DNA of 26,658 bases, from the NCBI GenBank assembly GCA_038118725.1, contig JAYOIK010000073.1:1-26658 (forward strand), in the 5' to 3' direction. The notes under the pieces were generated by a model, which was not told the origin of the DNA, searched no databases, and saw nothing but the letters and a program-made list of their open reading frames with translations. This document shows, piece after piece, positions 8,568 through 15,887 of the stretch. The stretch's first letter is position 1, and every line of letters begins with the position of its first letter. The position numbers and the translations under genes were made by a program. Origin of the DNA: JADHLJ01 sp038118725 (lineage in GTDB: Bacteria > Pseudomonadota > Alphaproteobacteria > Thalassobaculales > Thalassobaculaceae).

Positions 8568-8621
8568 TCGGGCCAGTCTTGCGCGATAGCCCGGGACATC
8601 GGACGGTCCTTGGGCGGTGGA

Positions 8622-8796
8622 TCGAGGCCCTGCCTTGCGCCAGGGCGACGGAGGAGCGCTTCAGCGGATGGCTGGCGCACTCCCTCACACCTCCCGTCGC
8701 CCTGACGAACGGCAGGGCCTTCGGACCTCGACCACATGAGGGTGGCCTACCGCCAGGAGCAACCATCGCGAGGCCCCGCCTTGCGCCAGGGCGACG
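8622..8796. repeat. REP-pair (REPIN-like) tandem copies in the MFS-aminotransferase gap
   Basis: A right half-element at 8622-8650 is followed by a full copy at 8695-8796. The full copy begins GTCG (8696-8699) with hairpin CCCTG...CAGGG and ends with the inverted unit followed by CGAC. The sequence after each copy (GAGGAGCG, 8651 and 8797 onward) is also repeated, giving a 146-bp period. This is the same family as the array at 1-331 but a diverged subtype. No gene is seen in the 367-bp gap 8568-8934. Confidence 0.75.
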
Positions 8797-8934
8797 GAGG
8801 AGCGTTTCGGTGGGTGGCTGGCGCCGGCCTTGGCTCCGAAAGCAAAAAGGATATCGGGCCTCGAGGGAAGCCATGGCATCCGGCGACCACTTCTGTTAGT
8901 TTCCGCGCGCTTTCAGGACCAGCCGGGAAACCCC

Positions 8935-10119
8935 ATGTCATCCTCTAGCTTCGATATCGATCGCGCCCGCCGGGAGACCCGGGGATGCGAGCAGGCGATC
9001 CATTTCAACAACGCCGGCTCGGCGATGACACCGGCCCCGGTCGCGGACTATCTCTACGCCTATCTGCGCGATGACGAGGTAAAGGGCGGTTACGAGACCG
9101 CCGCCGCCCGCGACGGCGAGCTGGAGAATTTCTACAAGGCCACCGCGCGGCTGGTGAACGGTAGCCCGGACGAGGTCGCCTTTATCGAGAACGCGACCCG
9201 GGCCTGGGACCAGGTGTTCTACGCCTTCCCGCTTGCCGAGGGCGATAAGATCCTGACCACCGTGTCCGAATACGGCAGCAACCTGATCGCCTATCTGCAA
9301 CGCGCCCGCCAATGCGGCGCCGAGGTGGTGATCATTCCCAACGACAATTACGGACAGATCGACACCAACGCGCTGGAAGCCGCCATCGACAGCCGCACCA
9401 AGCTGATTTCAATCAGCCATGTGCCGACCGGCGGCGGGCTGGTGAACCCGGCCAAGGAGGTCGGACGGATCGCCCGCGCGCACGGCATCCCCTATCTTCT
9501 GGACGCGTGCCAGTCGGCCGGGCAGATCCCCCTGGATGTCGAGGAACTCGGCTGTGACTTTCTATCGGCGACCGGCCGCAAGTACCTGCGCGGGCCGCGC
9601 GCGACGGGGTTGCTCTGGGTACGCCGGGAGTGGATCACCAAGCTGGAGCCGCCGCTGCTCGATCAGTTCTCCGCCGATCTTCTCGACGCCGAGACCTATG
9701 TGGTGCGCGAGGACGCCCGCCGGTTCGAGAACTGGGAGCGTTACTTCGCCGGGCAAGCGGCTCTGGGCGTGGCGATCGACTACGCGATGGAATGGGGCAT
9801 TGACGCGATCTGGGAGCGGGTGTCGGCGCTGTCGGCCCGCCTGCGCGAGGCGCTTTCCGCCAATCCCGAGGTCAAGCTCACCGATGAGGGCGCGGTCAAA
9901 TGCGGCCTGGTCACCTTCCAGCACGCACGTTTCAAGGCCAGTGAAATCAAAACCAAGCTGTCCGCGCGAAACATCAACGTTTCGGTCTCGGACGGTCCCG
10001 GCATGCGGCTGAGCTATCTGGCGCGGGGGCTCGAGGCGGGCATGGTCCGCTCCAGCGTGCACTACTACAACACCGACGAAGAGATCGACCGCTTCGTCGC
10101 CGCGATCCGGGAGCTGTAG
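8935..10119 (+). CDS. Class-V aminotransferase (PLP-dependent; cysteine desulfurase/isopenicillin-N-epimerase-like)
   Basis: This 394-residue fold-type I PLP enzyme carries the Schiff-base lysine at Lys216 in SATGRKYLRGP, the pyridine-nitrogen Asp190 (LLDACQSAG) with Gln193, and His162 (SISHVPTGGG). That arrangement is shared by cysteine desulfurases, kynureninases and isopenicillin-N epimerases. The Gly-rich loop and RKYLRGPRATG fit the aminotransferase class-V group. No conserved catalytic cysteine loop typical of NifS/IscS stands out, so desulfurase activity is uncertain. The ATG at 8935 matches the family N-terminus; an open frame upstream to 8830 runs through repeat sequence and was excluded. 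The gene converges on the oxygenase operon at 10321-15441. Confidence 0.88.
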   Translation: MSSSSFDIDRARRETRGCEQAIHFNNAGSAMTPAPVADYLYAYLRDDEVKGGYETAAARDGELENFYKATARLVNGSPDEVAFIENATRAWDQVFYAFPLAEGDKILTTVSEYGSNLIAYLQRARQCGAEVVIIPNDNYGQIDTNALEAAIDSRTKLISISHVPTGGGLVNPAKEVGRIARAHGIPYLLDACQSAGQIPLDVEELGCDFLSATGRKYLRGPRATGLLWVRREWITKLEPPLLDQFSADLLDAETYVVREDARRFENWERYFAGQAALGVAIDYAMEWGIDAIWERVSALSARLREALSANPEVKLTDEGAVKCGLVTFQHARFKASEIKTKLSARNINVSVSDGPGMRLSYLARGLEAGMVRSSVHYYNTDEEIDRFVAAIREL

Positions 10120-10145
10120 GGCTTCGTTCCAATCCCAGCCTTTCC

Positions 10146-10167
10146 GTCGCCCCAGCGAAGGCTGGGG
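10146..10167 (+). repeat. Single REP palindrome (GTCG + 7-bp hairpin)
   Basis: GTCG at 10146-10149 is followed by a perfect 7-bp stem, CCCCAGC (10150-10156) and GCTGGGG (10161-10167), around a GAAG loop. No inverted partner was found nearby, so this appears to be a solitary unit of the REP family. It lies 27 nt past the aminotransferase stop in a convergent gap and might also slow transcription, though no T-tract follows. Nothing else is seen in 10168-10320. Confidence 0.7.
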
Positions 10168-10320
10168 CTTATGCCGAGGACGGTTGGCGGGCTTCGATAT
10201 CTCACGATTTCAACCGCTTATGGGCGGCAACCTTTCGCGCCAAAAGCCCTTGCGCGGGAGCCGTGTCCCGGGAGTTTGGATCGAAAAACCTCCAAAGTTC
10301 TGGGCCGGTCCCGTCTTTCC

Positions 10321-11190
10321 TTACGCGACCGCGTCCTTGAAGGCGCGCATCGCCTCGATCTGTTTGTCCAGAGGCCCGGTCCCCTGGCCGGAGGTATAGA
10401 AGGTCAGATGGGTCGCTCCCAGTGGCAGCCATTTATCCGCGGTGGCGCGCCAACCGTCGGGATCGCCGTCGCCGTAGCGGATCCAGGCCTCTATACCGAA
10501 TTCGGCCGGATCACGCCCCTCCTCCGCGAGATAACCGCGAAGCGCCTCGAGCATCGCGCCGGTCTTGCTTCCGGGATTACCCAGCGGTATCCAACCCTGC
10601 CCGAGTTTGGCCGCCCGGCGCAGCACGGGATCGGCGCCGCCGCCGAACCAGACCGGGATCGGCCGCTGGACCGGCAAGGGATTGACGCCGGCATGCTTGA
10701 CGGTATCGAAGGTCCCCTCGAAATCGACGGTGCGCTGGGTCCAGAGCTGGTTCATCAGCGCCACCTGTTCGGCCTGGCGGCGGCCGCGTTTCGACCAATC
10801 CTCGCCCAGGGCCTCGTATTCCACCGGGTTCCAGCCGACACCGATACCGAGACGCAGGCGTCCGTTACTCAGGACATCCACCTGCGCGGCCTGTTTCGCC
10901 ACCAGCGCGGTCTGTCGCTGCGGCAGGATCAGCACCCCGCTGGCGAGCCCGACCTTCTCGGTGACCGCGGCGATGAACGAGAGCGTGCAGAAGGTCTCGT
11001 GAAAGCTGTCATCCACGTCATACGGCCCCTCGAAATCCGGCAAGGCCGCCCGGTCGGCGCCCAACACATGGTCCGAAACCTCGAGATAGTCATAGCCCAT
11101 GCCCTCGGCGGCCTGGGCCCAATCGCGGATCTGGGCCGGGTCGGCGGGCATGTCGCGGGTCGGAAAAAAGGCGCCAGTTTGAGTGGCCAT
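10321..11190 (-). CDS. LLM-class flavin/F420-dependent oxidoreductase
   Basis: This 289-residue luciferase-like monooxygenase fold (TIM barrel) has family signatures: GAFFPT near the N-terminus, YDYLEVSDHVLG at about 33-44, GVLILPQRQTALVAKQAA at about 90-107, and GRLRLGIGVGWNPVEYEALG at about 114-133. GVGWNP is typical of the uncharacterised F420-type subgroup (TIGR03619-like). It would use reduced flavin or F420; which one cannot be seen. The ATG at 11190 opens the protein. It is the last gene of a five-gene minus-strand run, 54 nt after the TIM-barrel isomerase gene. A role in oxidising the product of the upstream oxygenases is an inference from position only. Confidence 0.9.
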   Translation of the reverse strand: MATQTGAFFPTRDMPADPAQIRDWAQAAEGMGYDYLEVSDHVLGADRAALPDFEGPYDVDDSFHETFCTLSFIAAVTEKVGLASGVLILPQRQTALVAKQAAQVDVLSNGRLRLGIGVGWNPVEYEALGEDWSKRGRRQAEQVALMNQLWTQRTVDFEGTFDTVKHAGVNPLPVQRPIPVWFGGGADPVLRRAAKLGQGWIPLGNPGSKTGAMLEALRGYLAEEGRDPAEFGIEAWIRYGDGDPDGWRATADKWLPLGATHLTFYTSGQGTGPLDKQIEAMRAFKDAVA

Positions 11191-11244
11191 GGTCGGGCTC
11201 CTGAAAACACGAAATCGAGACGTGGTTGCGGTTAGCTCACTTTT

Positions 11245-12084
11245 TCAGATCGCCTGGAACTTGGCAACGAGGGGGATGAAGACATCAGCCGCCTCACGCA
11301 CCGCGTCCTCGACCGTCTGACCGTCGCGCAGGGGCTGATGCACGCTGACCCATCCCTCGTAGCCCGCCTCGCCCAGCGCCTCGACCATCTCCCGGGCGTT
11401 GAGACCATCGGGATCGTCGAGGGGAACGTAACTCAGGGGCACCGGCCCGCGCGCGCGGGTCTTGAAGACATGCGCGCCGTCCGGATCAAGACGGACGTTC
11501 TGGAAATAGGCATTCACTAGATACGGTGCCAGACGCGCGATCGCTTCGGCGCCATGAGGCTCGCCACAGGCCAGGAGATTGGCCGGCTCGAAGGTGACGC
11601 CGAAATTCTCGCGCCCGACCCGCCGCACCGTCTCCAAGGTCCCCTCGATGGTCTCGCAGAGCGTGCCCCAATGGGTCTGATGGGCAAGCGACAGACCCCG
11701 TTCCCTCGCCGCGTCGGCGGCGCGCCGGGCATGGCCGATATCCGCGTCGTCATGCATCATCACGCGCACCAGCCGGCTCCCCAGACGCTCGGCGAGATCC
11801 AGATAGGGCTCGATCCGTCGCAGCGCCAGCGGCGCCTCCGGAGAGTTCGCGGCAAGCGGCATGTCGCCCATGACCATGGAGGCGGCGAGGTTCTCGCGGT
11901 CAAGCACGGCGCGGACCTCTTCGACGCGGTCACGCGGTGTATCGACGGACACAACCGAGGCCCGCATCGAGAGCCCCGAAAAACCGGCGGCGCGGGCAAG
12001 CGGCGCCAGAACCTCGATCGGCACCTCGGCCACGTCCTTGCGGCTCGAGGACTCGGCGATGCGGGTGGAGAGCGACAGCTTCAC
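11245..12084 (-). CDS. Xylose-isomerase-like TIM-barrel protein (sugar phosphate isomerase/epimerase family)
   Basis: This 279-residue AP-endonuclease-2-type TIM barrel starts at GTG 12084. The barrel pattern is clear (AGFSGLSMRA, LGSRLVRVMM, NFGVTFEPANLL, GYEGWVSVH). The positions that usually bind metal (Glu, Asp, His, Glu) appear to hold Gln136 (LAHQTHWG), Glu166 (FEPANL), Gln195 (AYFQNVR) and Gln250 (SVHQPL). The metal site is therefore altered or absent compared with characterised isomerases, and the protein may have another chemistry or belong to a specialised subclade. It lies 33 nt after the JmjC-like gene and 54 nt before the LLM gene, so co-transcription is likely. Confidence 0.85.
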   Translation of the reverse strand: MKLSLSTRIAESSSRKDVAEVPIEVLAPLARAAGFSGLSMRASVVSVDTPRDRVEEVRAVLDRENLAASMVMGDMPLAANSPEAPLALRRIEPYLDLAERLGSRLVRVMMHDDADIGHARRAADAARERGLSLAHQTHWGTLCETIEGTLETVRRVGRENFGVTFEPANLLACGEPHGAEAIARLAPYLVNAYFQNVRLDPDGAHVFKTRARGPVPLSYVPLDDPDGLNAREMVEALGEAGYEGWVSVHQPLRDGQTVEDAVREAADVFIPLVAKFQAI

Positions 12085-12117
12085 GACGCGTGCGTCCCTT
12101 CCGGCTTCATGGGTGGA

Positions 12118-13020
12118 CTATTCCTCGATCCGCTCGATGCCCGCCGCCAGGCGGCGGCTGTCCTGAAAGGCCCGACGCAACGTCTCGTCCCGCGCGATCT
12201 CCGACAATCGATCCGCGATATAGTCCAATTCCGCGCCGGCTTTGGTGTCATCATGGCCCGCGCGTGGATGGCCGAGATAGTCACGGACGCGCGCGTCCCC
12301 GATAAGCTGCTTCAGAACAAACTCGGTGAAGTCGAGGCCGGTCGAACGAAACACCCCGATCGAGAGATGGATCGAAACCGCGTCCCGCGCCGTCGCCCGA
12401 TGCGCCAGGCCACGCGGCAGGTACAGCAGATCTCCGGGCTCTAGGTCGAGGGTCCTGAACCGATCCCGCGCCCACGCCAGGGCACTGACGGAGGCGTTGT
12501 CGATGACGAAAAGCGAGGAATGCGCCAACCCGCGGGCGATCCCGCTCCCAAGCGTCCAGCTCTTGACGCCGTGAAGCTGGAGCACCACGACATCATGGTC
12601 GTCGGCATGCAGGTCAAGCGCGTCGCGCCGGTTCGGCGAGATATAGGCGTTGACCACCGCGCGCCCGCCAAGTCCCGCCGCCACCGCGCGGGCGAGTTGC
12701 CCGGCGACCGGGTTCATCCTTTCGACACCGTTGACGATCAAGGGCCCGCCGGCGTCGAGCAGCGCCGACAATTCCCCCGATAGTCCCTTGGCCGGATCGG
12801 TCCTGGCGGGATCGAGATCGACAACCGTCCGGTCACCCTGCCGTCGGGTGGCCTGCCCGGCGAGCAGATCGCGCCAGCCCGCGATCGTTTCCAACCCGCT
12901 CGCGGGAATGTCTCGCGCGCCGAGATGCAGCGGTTTCCTCGCGAAATGCTCTCGCTCGAAGACCGTGCCGTCAATCGGCCCGATCAGTGCGTCCCAGGTG
13001 ATATCCATGCCGCCCGCCAC
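12118..13020 (-). CDS. Cupin/JmjC-like Fe(II)/2-oxoglutarate oxygenase
   Basis: This 300-residue protein resembles the ribosomal-oxygenase (YcfD/NO66) branch of JmjC-type oxygenases. The N-terminus (FEREHFARKPLHL) is like the family's opening. The iron site is read as His138-x-Asp140 (LHADDHD, followed by VVVLQLHGVKSW) and His207 (LPRGLAHRAT). A C-terminal helical part follows. Known relatives hydroxylate Arg or His residues of ribosomal proteins; here the target is unknown. GTG 13020 is the first start, and ATG 13008 behind a GGCGGGCGG stretch is an alternative. It is the third gene of the operon, 25 nt after the TPR gene. Confidence 0.85.
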   Translation of the reverse strand: MAGGMDITWDALIGPIDGTVFEREHFARKPLHLGARDIPASGLETIAGWRDLLAGQATRRQGDRTVVDLDPARTDPAKGLSGELSALLDAGGPLIVNGVERMNPVAGQLARAVAAGLGGRAVVNAYISPNRRDALDLHADDHDVVVLQLHGVKSWTLGSGIARGLAHSSLFVIDNASVSALAWARDRFRTLDLEPGDLLYLPRGLAHRATARDAVSIHLSIGVFRSTGLDFTEFVLKQLIGDARVRDYLGHPRAGHDDTKAGAELDYIADRLSEIARDETLRRAFQDSRRLAAGIERIEE

Positions 13021-13045
13021 GGGTTTCGGAAAGCATCAACGCCGC

Positions 13046-14437
13046 TTACGCCGCCAGGAGCGCCGCCGCCTTGGCTTTGACGGTTTCCGCCTGGGCCATG
13101 TCGCCACCACGCTCAAGCGCCTCGGCGTAGAGTTTCCAGGACGGCGCGCTGGTCGGCTGCTCCGCGACACGCTCGGCCAGCAGCGCGCGGGCAAGGCCGT
13201 CCTGGCCATCGGCCATGGCGGCGTTGATCAGCATGCGGATCCAGACATCGCGTTGCGCCCAGCTTCCGCCCAGCGGCACCATGTCGTAGCGCACCTTCAT
13301 CATGATCTCGACCACTCGGGCGTACTGCTTGCGGGCGAAGGCGACGATCGCCTCGGCGACAGGGTGTCCGGCGTCGCGCGCCACGTCGCCCGCCGACGCC
13401 GAGGTTCCGGCCTTGGTTCTCGCCAACTCGCCCAGGTTGGCGACCATCCGGTCCGCTTCCTCGAGCCGGCCGGCCATCGCCAGCGCCATGACGAAATGCA
13501 GATCGTTGAAGGGGCGCACGCATTCGTCCACCCGGCCCGCCGAGACCTCCGCGACCGAGGTCCAGCGGTCACCCACGTCGACGCCCAGCATGTGCAGGCG
13601 CATCAGAATGCTGGAGGCATTGCTGATATCGGTATTGTCCTCGGACGGTCCCGGCCAGAACTCGGTGTCGAAGGCCGCCAGAACCTCGTCATACCGTTCC
13701 AGTTCAAGGTAATGCAGGGAGCGGTGCCACCAGAGATGGTTGGCGAAGGGACCGCGCTTGCGCCAGGCCTCGGCATGGGCGGTGATCCAGGAGATCCCGT
13801 CGGCCCGGCGCCCCATGGTCTCCAGGCAATGCGCCACCGCGTGGCCGGCCCAGATATCCGACTCGTTCAGTTCAACCGCCCGGCGGCCGATCGGCTCCCC
13901 GGTCGCCGGATCGCCGTTTTCCTCGAAGGAGAAGGCCCGACAGCCGAGCAGATAACCGTAACCGGGCACCGACTCGCTCCATCTCGGCATGACGCGGGCG
14001 GTGGAATGCAGCATGTGCTTGAGGTCGCCAACATAGAAATGCATGACATTGGCGAGCTTGATCGCCAACAGATCATGCGGGTGGTCGACCAGGATCGCCT
14101 CCCAGGCCGCGTTGGCCCGGCGAATATCTCCGGCGCACCAAGCCGCCAGCGCATCCATGTGCAGGCGTTCGCGGTCGTTCGCGGCACCGGACAGCTCTCT
14201 CGCGGAAGCCAGACAATCGAGCGCCACCGGCGCGTTTCGCGGCCGGGCGGCAAAGCAGTTGAAATAGCCCCGCAAGCAATGGCCGAGCACCATGTCGGGC
14301 CCAATCGCCTCGAGCCGCGCCGCAATCTTGGCGGCGTCCCTGCCCTGGGCCAGAAACTCCTCGACCGTCGCGTCGAAGGCATCCACGGCTTCCTGATTGG
14401 AGGCGGTGACCGCGAGGCCTCGCTTATCCTGAAACAT
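13046..14437 (-). CDS. Tetratricopeptide-repeat protein, TTC38 family
   Basis: This 463-residue soluble alpha-helical protein looks like the TTC38 family, which is typically of this length. Recognisable blocks include ALAAWCAGDIRRANAAWEAI, DLLAIKLANVMHFYVGD, GYGYLLGCRAFSFEENGD and WAGHAVAHCLETMGR, plus a WWHRSLHYLELERYDEVLAAFD helix pair. The TTC38 family has no established biochemical activity; TPR folds usually hold protein partners or substrates. An AGGAG sits 8 nt before the ATG at 14437, the best ribosome site in this operon. It is the second gene, 26 nt after the 2OG oxygenase, so it could act as a scaffold for the oxygenases (inference). Confidence 0.88.
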   Translation of the reverse strand: MFQDKRGLAVTASNQEAVDAFDATVEEFLAQGRDAAKIAARLEAIGPDMVLGHCLRGYFNCFAARPRNAPVALDCLASARELSGAANDRERLHMDALAAWCAGDIRRANAAWEAILVDHPHDLLAIKLANVMHFYVGDLKHMLHSTARVMPRWSESVPGYGYLLGCRAFSFEENGDPATGEPIGRRAVELNESDIWAGHAVAHCLETMGRRADGISWITAHAEAWRKRGPFANHLWWHRSLHYLELERYDEVLAAFDTEFWPGPSEDNTDISNASSILMRLHMLGVDVGDRWTSVAEVSAGRVDECVRPFNDLHFVMALAMAGRLEEADRMVANLGELARTKAGTSASAGDVARDAGHPVAEAIVAFARKQYARVVEIMMKVRYDMVPLGGSWAQRDVWIRMLINAAMADGQDGLARALLAERVAEQPTSAPSWKLYAEALERGGDMAQAETVKAKAAALLAA

Positions 14438-14463
14438 TCAAAAACTCCTGACTTTCCCGACGG

Positions 14464-15441
14464 CTAAAGAGACGTCAACTCAATGGATTCCTTGCGGTAA
14501 TCAAAGGTCGCGTCGAAACGCGACTGAAGATAGGGACCGGCCTGAACAGGCGGATAGCGTGGCACCTCGCCCGGTTCAAGGCAACTCGGCAAGCACGCGA
14601 TCTCGGCTTCCCAGTTCGGGTCGAAAAAGAACGGCATCGAATAGCGTTCCCGTCCGGACGCGTTGATCACCCGGTGCGGCGTCGCCGGAAAGCGACCATT
14701 GGTCCAGCGCTCCATCTGATCGCCGAGATTGATAACGAAGGTTCCCGGCACCGGCTTGGCCGCCAGCCAGTCACCCGACGGCATCTTGATTTCCAACCCG
14801 CCATTGGCGTCTTGGGCAAGGATCGTCAGGCATCCATAGTCCGTATGAGTGCCGCATCCGATGGTCCGATCGTCGATGTGGCCGGCTTGCGGTGGATAGT
14901 GGAGAAGACGCAGCTGCGCCAGCGGACGGTCGATCTTGTCGGCGAAGAAATCGGCCTCAAGCCCGAGAGCGAGGGCGAAGCCGCGCATCAGCGTCGAGGC
15001 AAGCCCGGTCATCGCGGCGAAATAGGCCTCGGCGGTCGCGCGAAACTCGGGCGGCTGGTCCGGCCATTGGTTCGGGCCGTGCAAGGGAAGGCCTTGCCGC
15101 ACCTCGGGCGCGTCCGGGCCGAGATCACGGCCGAGATCAAAACCTTCCTTGAGGTCGGCGGTCATGTTCGGGTCGGTATTCTCCTCGAACAACGGAAAAT
15201 AACCGCGATGGACATCGGAACGGCGGATGTGAAGGTTGGATTTCTCCTCCAGCGGCCGGGCGAAGAAGGCTTCCGAGCGCCGGAACATATCCCGGACCAG
15301 CGCGTCCGGGACCCCGTGGTTGGAAATATAGAAAAACCCGAATGTCCGAGAGGCCTCGCCGATACGCCGCGCGACGGCGGCCTCGGCCCGTCCATTGACG
15401 AGATCCGCGATATCAATCACGGCCAGTTCCGAATGAGACAT
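14464..15441 (-). CDS. Isopenicillin-N-synthase-like Fe(II)/2-oxoglutarate dioxygenase
   Basis: This 325-residue double-stranded beta-helix oxygenase has the full site: iron ligands His199 and Asp201 (GTHTDYGCLT) and His256 (TPHRVIN), and the 2OG carboxylate motif Arg266-x-Ser268 (RERYSMP). The N-terminal DIOX_N part (FGFFYISNHGVP, about 34-45) is intact. It belongs with the broad IPNS/gibberellin-oxidase-like group, whose bacterial members oxidise small molecules or amino-acid derivatives. Presence of RxS together with HxD suggests a 2OG-using oxygenase rather than a true isopenicillin-N synthase. It heads the five-gene operon and begins 41 nt downstream of the S4 gene; AGGA lies about 10 nt before its ATG. 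Confidence 0.92.
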   Translation of the reverse strand: MSHSELAVIDIADLVNGRAEAAVARRIGEASRTFGFFYISNHGVPDALVRDMFRRSEAFFARPLEEKSNLHIRRSDVHRGYFPLFEENTDPNMTADLKEGFDLGRDLGPDAPEVRQGLPLHGPNQWPDQPPEFRATAEAYFAAMTGLASTLMRGFALALGLEADFFADKIDRPLAQLRLLHYPPQAGHIDDRTIGCGTHTDYGCLTILAQDANGGLEIKMPSGDWLAAKPVPGTFVINLGDQMERWTNGRFPATPHRVINASGRERYSMPFFFDPNWEAEIACLPSCLEPGEVPRYPPVQAGPYLQSRFDATFDYRKESIELTSL

Positions 15442-15482
15442 GATTTTCGAGTCCTGAGTGTCTGGGACTACTCAGTCGAATG

Positions 15483-15887
15483 TTACCCGCGCCCCATCAG
15501 CTTGTCGATTGCCCTGCGATCTTCCTTGGTTGGCCGGCCTTCGCCGCGATCACGTCGTGACAGCGGAGCGTCCCTTTCGGTGGTTTCCGTTTTAACCCGG
15601 CGCTGATCCTCGATCGGCTCCAGATCCTCGTACAGTAACTGGGCCTCCGGCGCCGGGCCGCGCCTTTCCGCGAGAAACAGGACCTTGACCACCCGGATGA
15701 ACGGGCCTTGCGGAAAGGTCAGCACATCGCCTGGACGGACCAACTGATGCGCCTTGTTCACGACCTTGCCGGACAGCCGCAACCGACCGGCGCCGAGCAG
15801 TTTGCTGGCCAGGCCACGGCTCTTGAAGAACCGGGCGCACCAGAGCCATTTGTCGAGCCGCTGGGTGGGGTCCGCGCTATCGGTCAA
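15483..15887 (-). CDS. S4-domain RNA-binding protein (Hsp15-like)
   Basis: This 134-residue basic protein has an S4 domain at about residues 9-70 (QRLDKWLWCARFFKSRGLASKLLGAGRLRLSG), the same layout as Hsp15, which binds free 50S subunits carrying stalled nascent chains. The tail (ETTERDAPLSRRDRGEGRPTKEDRR) is highly charged, as in alphaproteobacterial relatives. The start is a TTG at 15887 whose TTGA overlaps the TGA stop of the helicase by 4 nt, a sign of translational coupling. No nearer ATG or GTG precedes the conserved RLDKW. The helicase-S4 pairing is common in alphaproteobacteria and supports a joint role in RNA or ribosome handling. Confidence 0.92.
   Translation of the reverse strand: MTDSADPTQRLDKWLWCARFFKSRGLASKLLGAGRLRLSGKVVNKAHQLVRPGDVLTFPQGPFIRVVKVLFLAERRGPAPEAQLLYEDLEPIEDQRRVKTETTERDAPLSRRDRGEGRPTKEDRRAIDKLMGRG

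Noticed and set aside
8830..8934. 35-residue N-terminal extension of the class-V aminotransferase
   Set aside because: It reads through sequence flanking the REP array and lacks family similarity; the ATG at 8935 fits the family start.
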